Assembly (NCBI RefSeq): GCF_000340215.1
Contig: NW_006921532.1
Coordinates: 7,995,735-8,059,734, forward strand
DNA: 64,000 nt
Reading direction: 5' to 3'
Source of the DNA: Pseudocercospora fijiensis CIRAD86
Lineage: Eukaryota > Ascomycota > Dothideomycetes > Mycosphaerellales > Mycosphaerellaceae
Shown here piece after piece: positions 36,875 through 47,219 of this stretch. The position numbers and the translations under genes are program-made. Under the pieces are notes generated by a model. The model was not told where the DNA came from. It did no database searches and saw only the letters and a program-made list of their open reading frames with translations. How positions within the stretch are numbered: position 1 is the first letter of the stretch; each line of letters opens with the position of its first letter.

Positions 36875-37071
36875 TATTAGGGCTAAAGAGGCTACACGCA
36901 ATTGGCATGTGACTAGGCTAAGTAAAGCTAGGGTCTTAGTGCCTTAGGTAGGGCTTAGCGCTTAGTAATAGGCCAACTTGCCTACCTTCCTCCCTCTCCT
37001 CCTAGCTCCTTATCGAATACTACTCGTACCTACTACTACCCTATCTACCTGCTAATATAACCCTTTTCACA
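36875..37071 (+). repeat. E3 3' LTR
   Basis: 197 bp, ends CCCTTTTCACA against the target duplication GCTGT. Confidence 0.9.
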
Positions 37072-37364
37072 GCTGTATATACCGGCTATATTTTAAAGTC
37101 TGCCGTACCTGCCTTTTTTAGCTATGCCTACCTTTTTTAGCCGTGCCTACCTTCTTTCCTTACTCTAACGTTACTATAATATAGGCTTACGCGAAGCTTA
37201 CTCTATTACTTAGCGATACCGCGATACTACCGCTATATTTAACCTTCGTATCGATACCTATACCTCTACGCTCTATATCTACTACCTCCGTAATACCCTC
37301 GCTCCGCGCGCGCCTTCGTATACCTTCGTAACGCACTTTTTTCCTTAATTCGACGACTTTTATA

Positions 37365-38037
37365 ATAGCGAGTCTACTTAACTAAGTTACGACGCCTCGT
37401 AAGAAGGGACCTAGTGCTTCTACGGGTCGTAATAAGACCGGAAATAGTAGAACGAGTACAGTATATTAACGTAAGAGGGCTGCTACTACTACCGCTAGCT
37501 CCGGTACTAGAAAGGGCGTCGCGAGCAAGGCTCCGCGCAAGATAACGGCGGGCAAGGCTCTACGCAAGACGATAACTAGCGCTTCTACTACTAGTAGCAA
37601 TCGTACGAAGCGTCGATAGCGCCTAGGAAGTAAGTCCTATTTATAGCCGGTAGCGTAGCCGGTAGCGTAGCCGGTAGCGTAGCCGGCATTCTTACTATCT
37701 TTTTACTAATCCTTCTTTAGCCGTAGCCCTCCGTTAGATTCGGCAGTATTAGAAGAGTTCTAAGCTCCTAATCCGCAAAGCTCCTTTCTAACGACTTATT
37801 CGCGAAATTACCTAGGATTATAGAACGGACCTTCGCTTCTAAGCCTCCGCGATAGGCGCCCTTTAAGAGGCTATAGAAGCCTACCTAGTTCGTATCTTCG
37901 AATATATATTTCTCTTCTACCTCTTTTCGGACTATACTAATACTATTTTAGCGGTTAACCTTATAGCTATCTACGCGAAGCATATAACGATTATAGATAA
38001 GGATTTTAAAGCACTCGATTAGATTCTAAAAGGCTAG
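37365..38037 (+). pseudogene. Histone H3-like gene B inside D (three exons)
   Basis: Proposed exons 37365-37629, 37721-37903 and 37952-38037 (534 nt, 178 codons including stop). Intron 1 (GTAAGT...TACTAAT...TTTAG) is canonical; removing it joins GGA-A to CC to give GTVALR, the H3 signature. The fold follows: YxKSSKLLIRKAPF, RLIREIT, DYRTDLRF, ASAIGAL, EAIEAYLV, then YAKHITI and KDFKAL. The tail of about 87 residues includes a SKAPRK segment like the H3 tail. The start ATG appears as ATA and the intron 2 donor GT as AT, both TG-to-TA changes. It is closer to canonical H3 than gene A. RIP-type stops make it a pseudogene. It lies on the far side of E3 from gene A, in the same transposon. Confidence 0.85.
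37630..37720 (+). other. D intron with GCCGG minisatellite (histone B intron 1)
   Basis: 91 nt. Contains four units of TAGCCGGTAGCG. It is the best-proven of the motif-bearing introns because splicing restores the H3 motif. Confidence 0.8.
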
Positions 38038-38264
38038 AATGTCTATATTCGAAACGGTACTAGGTAGGATAGATATTCTAGTAGGAAGGATGTTCGTAGT
38101 GTTATCTATAAGCTTTTCTATATACGAAATAAGCCGCTGTTATACGGCGCTGTATACCGCGCTCTAAATACTCTCTAAGTATATATATATAGTATAGTAT
38201 GCTTTATTAGCCGTACGGAATAGAAGTCTCCCAAAATCCCGTTAGTACTAAGGAGTAAAAAGGC

Positions 38265-38315
38265 CGGCTACGCTACCGGCTACGCTGCCGGCTACGCTAC
38301 TAGCTACGCTGCTAG
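38265..38315 (+). repeat. GCCGGCTACGCT minisatellite downstream of histone B
   Basis: Four units of a 12-bp repeat (CCGGCTACGCTA/G), inverse of the units in histone B intron 1. A similar pair occurs at about 39128-39155 near the D right end. Confidence 0.85.
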
Positions 38316-38360
38316 GTTTTTTAAAGAACTAAAAGAAGATAGACATTCCGGTTAATTTGT

Positions 38361-38901
38361 ATTAGTTTAGATTTTTATAAAAAGAAAACAGGGAAAAATA
38401 AGGAAGGTTAAAGAGCCTAATAGTTATAGTTATAGGCACTATCCCTGTTTTCTAGAGCATATTATACACCTGCCTTCGCAACTCTACCTAATACTCCCTC
38501 TAAATATCCTTATACTCTACCTACTAGAAATTCAACTAGGTACCTAGACCTATAGCTGCCTCTATATCTTTTACTATATTCTACAGGTTGAAGGCCTCTT
38601 CTATAGCAGCCTCTACCTCCTTATATAATACGAAGTTACTACCTGCCCTACCCTTTATATCTCCTAAATAACTAAGAGTTCTAAGGAACGAACTAGCATT
38701 CGGCCTTAGTATAGCGAGTAACTAGTAGAACGTTCTATAGAGCTGCCTTATAGCTCTTTTATATACTATACCGATACCGAGGGAGGAGCTATCCTAATAC
38801 TTAATATTGTCGAATAGTTCGGTAGGAAAGTGTATAAACTTCTTAAGGAGGAGGACTTCTAGGGAAATCGATAAGTTCTGCCTAGATCTAGATAAAGACA
38901 T
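38361..38901 (-). pseudogene. D: unrecognised minus-strand ORF near the right end
   Basis: From an ATG at 38901 the minus strand encodes about 180 residues with only a few RIP-type stops (MSLSRSRQNLSISLEVLLLK...; FPTELFDNIKY; EVEAAIEEAF). It looks like an alpha-helical protein. No family recognised. It converges on histone gene B and may be another cargo gene of D. Confidence 0.5.
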
Positions 38902-39313
38902 TCTACTAAGCAGTTAGGGAATTGAACCGTAAACGAAAGGATGAAATTCATACCTAAGGAGTACAGTTTCCGAACTAAACTATAATGCCTTATATATATA
39001 TATGTATACTTTTGATTAGTTAGTGCCCTTAGCTAATTGTCTATAGATTTGAGGTTATATAAGTACCTTTATACAACTACGTAGCCTAAGTAGGATTCGA
39101 AAATTCTATAAGTACTAAGGACTAAAAATGCCGGCCACGCTACCGGCTACACTACTAAGTCTTACAAAGGGCTTGCTTGAAGCTACATATACATTCGTAC
39201 ACTTCTTAAAAACCGATAAATTATATAGTTCGAACTAGCTACTTATATAGTTGCTTAGCAAACCAACCTAAACTAAACTAGAGTTTCGGCTTAGCAAACC
39301 AAACTAAACTAAC
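38902..39313. other. D right subterminal region
   Basis: Noncoding, RIP-degenerate. Includes GCCGGC/ACCGGCT sites at about 39128-39150 and repeated AGCAAACCAA motifs next to the TIR. Confidence 0.5.
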
Positions 39314-39333
39314 CCGAACTACTGCGGGGTCTA
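39314..39333 (-). repeat. D right terminal inverted repeat
   Basis: Inverted partner of the left end, next to the second CCTACTAT copy. Confidence 0.9.
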
Positions 39334-40329
39334 CCTACTATAATAGGTAGACGTACGAGGTATTATAGCACTGCCTCCGTTCTGAGTAATATCGTACCGA
39401 GTTCTTTGCGTCTACTCTTAAAAGACCTAGAAATGTCCGCTCCGAGGGTTGTTTTTATTATTACGAGGGCTATTATTGTTCGTAGTTTCGCTAGCCCTAA
39501 TTAGTTAGGTTTAGCAGCCTTCAATTGTTAATCTTATCTTATCTTTTTAAAAAACGCAGTTTATCTAGTTTCTATAGATAAAGGCTATTATAAGTATAAT
39601 AGATAAGGTTCGCCTTACTTAAAGGGTCGGAAAGATCGAGGAGTAACCTATTGTCCGCAAGATTGACTCTAGCTAGCTTAGCTCTATAGTTTTGCCCTCG
39701 GTTAGTTAGTCTATTAAACCACTCTATCCTTTAAGCCTTAATGTTTTGACTTAGCCTTAAAGTTTTGATTAAACCCTTAATATAGCTATTCTTTTAACTT
39801 AACTAGTATAGTACGCTTCCGTCCTTAGGCCGTAATATAGGTAAGGTTGTCTTAGTAGGCGTAGCGATAATAGCAAGTAATGTTAACAATAGCGGCGCTA
39901 GCCGCCTTAGCGCTAACTTTACCTTGCTTTTAATTTCCTTCTTCGACTAGCAACGCTTCTACTAGTAACGCACTCTGCAATACCGTTACTAATATAGCCG
40001 CGCCGGCCGCGCCGTCGTTATTATTATTATTATTATCTACGCGCGCGCCGTCCTCGCCGATCGCCTAGGCCTCGAGACCTTAATAGAATAAAGGATTAAG
40101 AGGGGGACCTAAATACTAGGAGAAGGGCCTTATAGGGCGTATTAGTAAAGAGGTAGAGCCCTTAAAAGAGCATGCGATTAGTTAGCGCGCTTGTTAATAC
40201 TCGGTGCGTATTTACTATAGTAATATAGTCTTATTGTCCTAGTTTACCGGCCTCTAATTAGTTAGCTAATAGCACCCTAGGGGTAGCATTGTTCCTAGGC
40301 CTTTCTAGTAGTATTATAGGCCCTTAGCC

Positions 40330-43300
40330 TTCTTCTTGTTCTTTGTACTAGTCTAATACTCGTCTAACAACTTAGTTATATCTTTAAAAGAGGCTTTAGC
40401 TTCCTACGAGTCCTATTTAGGTAGATAGCCTTGCTATCTTAGTAGGTACTCCTTCTTGCCTTGCCTAGTCCGGTACTTTAGGATGCGTTCTATAGACTAT
40501 AGCTCTTCGCTATCGGCTAAGACTTCTTCTAACTTAGCAGGCGCTTTATCGCCTTCGCGTTAGTAATATAGTTTAAGGAGGGAGATATAGAAGGTATTAT
40601 AGATAGTATAATAAGGTAGAAGCTACAACTAATAGGCCTATATAGAGGAGCCTTTAACTTCTCGGATACGGAATAGGCTAATGTATCTCGGTACGAGCTT
40701 AGGCCTTGTTTTGCTATTAGGTAACGGCTGTTTGCGGATGCGGAGGTTCTTAGTACTCAGTATAACTAGGTCGCCTTGCTTAAAGGTTATTAGCGTATAG
40801 TGCTTGTTATAGTAGGCCTTCTAATAGGCCTAGGCCTTTGCTAGTTTGTTAGCTATTTTAGCGTAAATTTCTCGCATCTTTTAAACCCTCTCGATAGCCG
40901 CTAGTGTTTTAGGGGCTTAACGCGCTTCCCTTTCCTTACGCTCGGCCTCGAGCGGTAGGGGGTCTTATAGCATAGCAGCGTTCTAGCCTATTATAGCTAT
41001 ATATAGTAACACCTTAGTTAATAAGTAGATACGATTATTATATACGAATTTAGCTAGTTATAGGAGGTTAACCTAGTCGTTAGGGTTCTCGTTAATATAA
41101 CTACGTAGGTACTGCTATAGGGTAGTATTCTGCCTCTCTATTTAACTGTTAGTCTGTAGATAGAAGGCTGTCGATAGCCGATGCTTTAGTCTTAGCTATA
41201 GGCATATTTCGCTCTAATAGTGCGATGTTAGTATCGATCTACGATTAGATACTATCCCCTTAGGGGTCCCCTAATAGGTATAGAAGATATTATTCTATAG
41301 CGCTTCTGCTATATTAATAGCAGTCTAATCTTTCCGCGCCGGGATATATCGAGCGCCTTTAGTAAATCGATCTACTATAACAAGGATAGTATTATATATA
41401 TCCTTGCTAGCCCTATACTTAGTAGGAGGAAGGCCTATAATAAAATCTATTGTAAGTTCTGCGAATAGCTTCCTAGGAACAGGAAGTAAAGACAACTCGC
41501 TAAATAGCAGGTGCTTTAGTGCTTTAATACGCTAGCATACTATATAGGTCTGTACGTATTCTTTTATATACCGCTTACTATTTAGCTAGTAGTATATACG
41601 CGATAGTAGCTCGTGCGACCTCTCTATACTATAGTAACTAGCGAGCTTACTATTATAGTGCCTCTTTAAAAGCTCTTGTCTAATCGATTGTTTAGTAGGG
41701 ACATAGTATCTGCCCTTAAACTTTAAGTAACCCTTATCGTCGATCGACTAATTACTCTTACTAGATCGAGTCGTTCGCCTACTTATAAGCCTATTAATAC
41801 GTTTAATAGCAAAGGCGTCCCTCTACTAAGTACGTAATAGCTTATCTATAAACAATTAACTATCCCTATTTGCAAGGTTATTTAATAGCACCCGTACTAT
41901 CGAACGAGGTACGCATTATATGTATCTAATAGTACTAGTAGCCGGAACTACTATAACCTCTTCTATAGTGCTATCGCTATATAGGCTATTACTATAGATA
42001 GTAATGTCTTCAATCGAGTTATTATAGCTCGAGCGATCTACGTCCTTTCTTTTAACGTATACTAGAAGAACGACAACTCCGCTACAGTATTTGTTGCCGC
42101 CGTAGGGTCCGGAGGTCCGCTTATCCTACGCTTGCTTATAAATAATACAGGCTATAGCAATCTTATACTATAGGGTTAGAAATAAAGAATTAATATATTA
42201 GGTCTCGCTATTGTAATTAGGTCGCCTCGATAGGCTATCGGTAGGGTTACTTACGCCTAGCCGGTATAATACACTAAAATCGAACCTAGCGAGGTAGACG
42301 GCCTATCTAGCCTATCGACCTATAACCCTAGTAACCTTCGTAATTCTACGGAGGTTGTTATAGTCTATATAGACCTAGATTGTATATTAAGCCCTATCGA
42401 GGTAGTGCCTCTAATACTTAAAGGCCTCGATAATAGCTAGTAACTCTTACTCGTAGGTCTCGTAACGACGCTCTATATCGATTATCTTTTGTAAAAAGAA
42501 GGTAATCGGGTGCTAATAGGTATTATTAGCCTATTGTAATATAATAGCTAATATAGCGAACTATAAAGCGTTAGTCTTAATACGGATCTACTTACTTAGT
42601 ACAAAATAGTATAATAGGGGGACTTTAGTAAAGCGTTGCTTTAGACCGTTAAAAGCGGCTTGCGCTCTATTAGTCTATTTAAACTCCCTAGTTAGGTTAG
42701 CCTTAGTTTTAGTAAGCTTAGTTAGGGGTATTACGTATCGCGAATAGCTCTTAATAAAGCGGCGATAGAAATTAGCGAAGCTAAGGAACGACTATAGCTC
42801 CTTAATACTAGTAGGCGTTAGCTACTTAGTAATAGTCGTAATCCGATTAGGATTAGCCTTAATACCCTCGGTTAATACGAGGAAGCTAAGGAAGGCTACC
42901 TCCTTAGTAGCGAAGGTGTATTTAGAAGGCTTATAATATAGGCTATATATTCTTAGGCGATCGAGCACCTTACGGACTATAGCCTAGTACTCCGTAATAT
43001 TAGGTAAGTGTATATAAACTAGGATGTTATCTAGGTAAACTATACAGAGGTAATCTAATAGGCCTAATAGGGCCCGATTAATATAGGACTAGAATGTAGC
43101 AGGGGCATTAGCTAGCCTAAATAGCATAACTAAGTACTTAAAATAGCTATAGCGACTATAGAAGGCTGTTTTCTATTTATCGCCCTTACGAATACAGATA
43201 CGATAGTACGTATCCTTAATATCTAATATAGTATAGAAATAGGCGCTAGAAAGGCGATTAAGGGTCTTATTAATAAGCGGAAGTAGATAGCGGTCTTTAA

Positions 43301-44250
43301 TAGTAACAGTATTAAGCCTACGATAATCGACGTATAGGCGCAGGCTACTATCCTTCTTTAGTACGAAGAGGATAGGTACACTAGCAGGGCTGTTACTATA
43401 CTAAATTCGACTATTAGCTAGGTTCTTATCTAGGTACTTACGTAACATAGCAAGCTCTCGCTCGCTAAGGTTATAGAGGGGCCCGAAGGGGACCTCTTTG
43501 CCCTCTATAATGTTAATCTTATAATCCGTCTCTTTAAATATAGGCAATATCGATGCTAGGTAGTGTTTGAATATATTAATATAGGTCTCTCGAATAGGCT
43601 AGGGTGTACGAGCAAGCTAGTTAGGATCTGTGCTATCGGGGGGCATAGGTTCTTCGTTATTACTACCGAGTAGGTTAGTAGTCGGATTAGCTAGGGTTAG
43701 GTTGCTAATAAATAGGACCCTAATATTATTAGGGCACTCGCTAATATTAATGTATTTAATATCCTCTTTCCTAGCGATTCTAAATCGCTATTATTAACTG
43801 CCTAAGACTATAGCGATAGCATAGTGCTTAAGAATAGGGTTGCTAATAACAATAGTAGCTCCCCTATATAGGTTGTTTATATCTACTATATAGGTAGTAA
43901 AGTCTAGTAGGCGCTTATTGCCGAGGTCGTCTCTTAGGACTATATAAATATAGTAGGCTCTATAGGTTAAGTGCCGAGCATTATTAAACTAAGCAAGGGT
44001 TAGTAGGTTAGTCCTAGGCAATTGTCGAAGGTCTAATTATTTAGCTAGGCGATAGCTAATAAGGGCACTAACCGAATTTCCTAGATCTAGTATAACCTTA
44101 GTCTTATAATTAGTACTATACGAGTCCGATACGAGATAGGTGCGTATAATAGCTAGCACAATATTAATAGTCTTACGCCGTACGAGGCTAATAGTTAGTG
44201 CAGCGCTTATTCTTTTTTCGACTAATAGGAAGGACCGATAGGGGTAGCAT
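40330..44250 (-). pseudogene. pol: E2 pol relic
   Basis: Same layout as E1 pol: protease, RT with the YLDN change (minus strand near 43018-43040), RNase H, integrase and terminal chromodomain near 40420-40520. Stops of the RIP type throughout. Confidence 0.85.
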
Positions 44251-45600
44251 TAGCGGCTAAAAGGTGCTTTCGGTGTTTAGCGGTAGTACGGTTAACTCGG
44301 GCCTAGTCTCGAGGCCTATTATATTAGCCTAGTAAATAAGTAGTGCTATCGCAATTAAAGCACTTATATCTAGTTAGGGCACTACTAGGTCCGCTCGAAT
44401 TAGTACTAGAATTGGCTAAACGATTAGAGGTATATAGAAATAAGCCCCTTCCTTATCCTCTTCCTTGCTAGGGGTTTCTACCGTAGTATCGGCTCCTACT
44501 TCTTCTACGTTAGTTGTTACTGTTTCTATTGTTAGCAGTATTAGTTTAGGGAGTACTTCCTTAGTTTCTACTACGGCTACAGTTACTACGGTTAGTACTA
44601 GCTAGTCGGATCCTCGATTCTAGTCGTTACTAGAGCTAAATAGCTCGTTTAGCTATTTCTACTTCGACTATAAATTAAATGCGTATTAGATTAGCCTATT
44701 TAAACACACGGCGGCGGTCCAATTTAAGGACTAATTCCTATCTTAATTTAGGGCGTATTTCGGAGATCTAGATAGAATTAGTCTTAGCCGGCAAATCGTC
44801 CTCGAGGGTCTTTAAATAGGCCTCGAAGGATCGTAAGGATTAGTCGGCCTTTTGTTTAGTACGTAGGTATTAGTCCTATATATGTTGCTATCGTAATATA
44901 GGGTTGCTAAGGGTATTTAGTATAATAGTCTTATAGTCCTACTACTAAACCGCGGTCTAATCGTCGAGGGATTTAAAATAGTTATCCTAGGTACGCTTTA
45001 GGTCGCTATTAATATACTATATAGCGTAGACGACTAATAAGTAGTTATCTAGTAGGGCCCTTAGTGCATTCCGCTAGTTTAATTTATAATTACGTATGTA
45101 ATTATTGTACTGCTTACGGCTAGAGCTATTAAACACGGTATAGTCCTTAAGCTTAGTATCCTTCTTCTAAACAAGTAGCGAGGAAGGCCCTACTATTAGT
45201 TTAGCATTAGTTGTTAGGGCCTCCTATAGGCGGTAAATCTCGAGGAGGTTATCCTTTAGCTATTATTCTTAGCGTAGAGCAGCGAGCCTATTCTAGGTAG
45301 CTTCTTAGAGTCTCGCTACTAGCTAGGGGCTAAAGGCTAGTTAGCTATATCGTCGATTAACAATGTTATTAAGAATGTCGTTAACAGGCAATTCTAGATT
45401 ATCGCCTAGGACTATAGGTTCTTTAGTAGGCCTAGTAGTAGGTTCTTTAGCAGGTGCTTTAGTAGGCACTTTAGTAGGCACTTCGGTAGGCACTATGCTA
45501 CTAGCGTTATCGTTGCTAGCGCTGCTAGCGGCGCCGCGGTTGTTATTGCTTCGTAATAAGCCGGCTATTATAATAGGGGGTAGGGCTAATAATGTATTAT
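44250..45600 (-). pseudogene. gag: E2 gag relic
   Basis: Same layout as E1 gag. A plus-strand ORF at 45363-45602 is only the antisense of its low-complexity N-terminal part. The gag stop again follows an A6 run (TCGAAAAAAGAATAA on the minus strand, near 44210-44225). Confidence 0.8.
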
Positions 45601-45843
45601 AGCCCCTTATAGTACGGATATAGCGGAATTAGTAGGTATCGGCTTAGTGCGATTAACTTAGTGTAATAGGCTATATAGAAGGCCTTACTTAATAATTAGT
45701 ACGGTTGTTTTAGTAGAATAGTACGTATAGGTCCCGTTCTTTAGGCGTAATATAGTTAAATCGATAGTTTTCGTAGCTATACCGCTAAAAGCTTGAAATA
45801 AGGACTATCTAGCTACTACCCTTAAAGGGTAGATCGAATACTA

Positions 45844-46041
45844 TATAATAGGGGTTATATTAGCAGGTAGATAGGGTAGTAGTAGGTACGAGTAGTATTC
45901 GATAAAGAGCTAGAAGGAGAGGAAGGAAGGCAGGCAAGTTAGCTTACTACTAAGCGCTAAGCCCTACCTAAGGTATTAAGACCCTAGGTTTACTCGAGCC
46001 CGGTTATATACTAATTACGTATAACCTCTTTAGTCCTAACA
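45844..46041 (-). repeat. E2 5' LTR
   Basis: About 198 bp; ends in CCTAACA against the target duplication ATCGG. The adjacent 45832-45843 holds the predicted primer-binding site. Confidence 0.85.
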
Positions 46042-46243
46042 ATCGGTCTAATATGCTTAACTTAGTATAATAGGCCGTATAGAAGGCCTTGCTTAATAAT
46101 TAGTACGGTTGTTTTAGTAGAATAGTACGTATAGGTCCCGTTCTTCGGGCGTAATATAGTTAAATCGGTTTTCGTAGCTATACTACTAAAAGCTTAAAAT
46201 AAGGACTATCTAGCTGCTACCCTTAAAGGGTAGATCGAATACT
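46042..46243 (-). other. E1 leader (5' UTR) segment beyond E2
   Basis: This segment matches the E2 leader at about 45640-45843 and the E3 leader at 30207-30420. It begins with the repeated ATCGG (46042-46046), the target-site duplication made by E2. Confidence 0.8.
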
Positions 46244-46440
46244 GTATAAGAAGGGTATATTAGTAGGTAGATAGGGTAGTAGTAGGTACGAGTAGTATTC
46301 GATAGAGATCTAGGAGGAGAAGGAGGAAGGTAGGCTAGTTAGCCTAACGCTAAGCGCTAAGCCCTACCTAAGGCACTAAGACCCTAGCTTTACTTAGCCT
46401 AGTTATATACTAATTACGTATAGCCTCTTTAGCCCTAATA
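46244..46440 (-). repeat. E1 5' LTR
   Basis: 197 bp, same family as the other E LTRs; it contains TATCGAATACT (element orientation), complementary to the site just downstream of the LTR. Confidence 0.8.
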
Positions 46441-46887
46441 TCGACCTATCGACCCTCTATAACCTTAAACCCCTCCTAATATCTTTAGGTTCGAACTGTT
46501 CTATACTATTCGTCTTTACTATATAATACCTATTCGTATTATAGGACCTCGTCTATATATATAGCCGCTACGCCGAGTTGAAGATCCTTAGTAGAGGGTC
46601 TAAGCCTTTATAAATAGCGCTAGTATTAGCTAGTAACTAGCCCTACTACCCTATACCCTTATAGGGTAGCTAGCTACTAGCCGATAAAAGAGGCCTCTTT
46701 TAGTAGAGAGATAAAATTATTAACCTCGTATAATATACTATTCCTATTATACTCTAGTAGTGCCTATATTATAATAGGGCTTTAATTACTATAGCCTAAA
46801 CTATAAGTCTACTATCCTATTCTACTGGGTATAGCTACCTATATTACGATAGGTTATACTACCTTCGGAGGCCTATACTATTATAGC

Positions 46888-46927
<40 letters not shown>

Positions 46928-46928
46928 T
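46888..46928 (+). repeat. (TAG)n microsatellite
   Basis: About 13 perfect TAG/AGT triplets; may descend from a CAG or TGG repeat changed by RIP. Confidence 0.95.
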
Positions 46929-47219
46929 TCCGTCTTTTACTAGGTATGCCTTTAATAAATACCTCTAGGATATAGCTTCTAAGGCGAAGATATAGATTAC
47001 GAATTTACGAAGGAGCGCTATCTCTAACTAGTTATATTCTATGCCTCTACTAAAGACTAGATTAAACGATAACTAAATAGGAAGATAAGCTAGAAAGACT
47101 ACAATCTAAGGCACTATACGAGGAATAGGTTTTACTAGAGTTCTAAAAATAAGAGGCTATATACTATTAAAAAGGTTAGCTCTTTATCTAAGATAGTATA
47201 GGAATACGAGATATTTAAT

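Larger units (their letters stand above)
30010..37071 (+). mobile_element. E3: complete Ty3/gypsy chromovirus nested in D
   Basis: Plus-strand E-family copy, 7062 bp, with two 197-bp LTRs. Flanks are GCTAT (30005-30009) and GCTGT (37072-37076): a 5-bp target duplication that differs by one TG-to-TA change. Order: LTR, leader, gag (CCHC), pol (protease, RT, RNase H, integrase, chromodomain), about 1.2 kb noncoding, polypurine tract, LTR. E1, E2 and E3 are the same family. Stops and Tyr changes are RIP-type; it is inactive. Confidence 0.92.
22649..39333 (+). mobile_element. D: hAT-type DNA transposon carrying histone H3-like genes, split by E3
   Basis: The termini are inverted repeats: TAGACCCCGTAGTGGTTCGG at 22649-22668 against TAGACCCCGCAGTAGTTCGG read inwards from 39333 (18 of 20 matches). 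Flanks are identical 8-mers, CCTACTAT at 22641-22648 and 39334-39341, and the intact E1 3' region at about 15870 shows the empty site. 8-bp duplications and TIRs of this size fit the hAT superfamily, and the element encodes a hAT transposase relic. Without E3 it is about 9.6 kb, long for a hAT, because it carries two histone H3-fold genes and other ORFs. The whole element is RIP-degenerate. Confidence 0.88.
22172..46041 (-). mobile_element. E2: Ty3/gypsy chromovirus nested in E1, split by D
   Basis: Bounded by LTRs at 22172-22369 (3') and 45844-46041 (5'). The flanking 5-mers are identical: ATCGG at 22167-22171 and ATCGG at 46042-46046, an intact target-site duplication within the E1 leader. 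Minus the hAT insertion D (22649-39333) the element is about 7.2 kb, the same as E1 and E3. Gag and pol are RIP-degenerate. D inserted in its 3' noncoding region. Confidence 0.9.
15395..46440 (-). mobile_element. E1: Ty3/gypsy chromovirus, minus strand, split by E2
   Basis: E1 consists of 15395-22171 and 46042-46440, about 7.2 kb. Its 3' LTR is at the left (15395-15591), followed rightwards by 3' noncoding sequence, pol, gag and the start of the leader; the leader then resumes at 46042 and ends in the 5' LTR (46244-46440). Joining GTATCGG at 22165-22171 to TCTAATATGC after the repeated ATCGG reproduces the uninterrupted leader layout of E2 and E3, showing that E2 inserted there. All coding parts are RIP-degenerate. 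No convincing target duplication for E1 itself was found (AATAC at left, TCGAC at right). Confidence 0.85.

Noticed and set aside
35690..37071. A 1.4-kb LTR at the right end of E3
   Set aside because: Only the last 197 bp recur at the 5' end; the polypurine tract at 36860-36873 and target duplications fix a 197-bp LTR, so the rest is 3' noncoding sequence.
15395..46041. E1 and E2 as tandem copies sharing a middle LTR
   Set aside because: The ATCGG duplication on both sides of E2 and the continuity of the E1 leader across it show a nested insertion.
45640..46440. A simple 400-bp tandem duplication (LTR plus leader)
   Set aside because: It is explained by the 5' end of E2 lying next to the interrupted leader and 5' LTR of E1.
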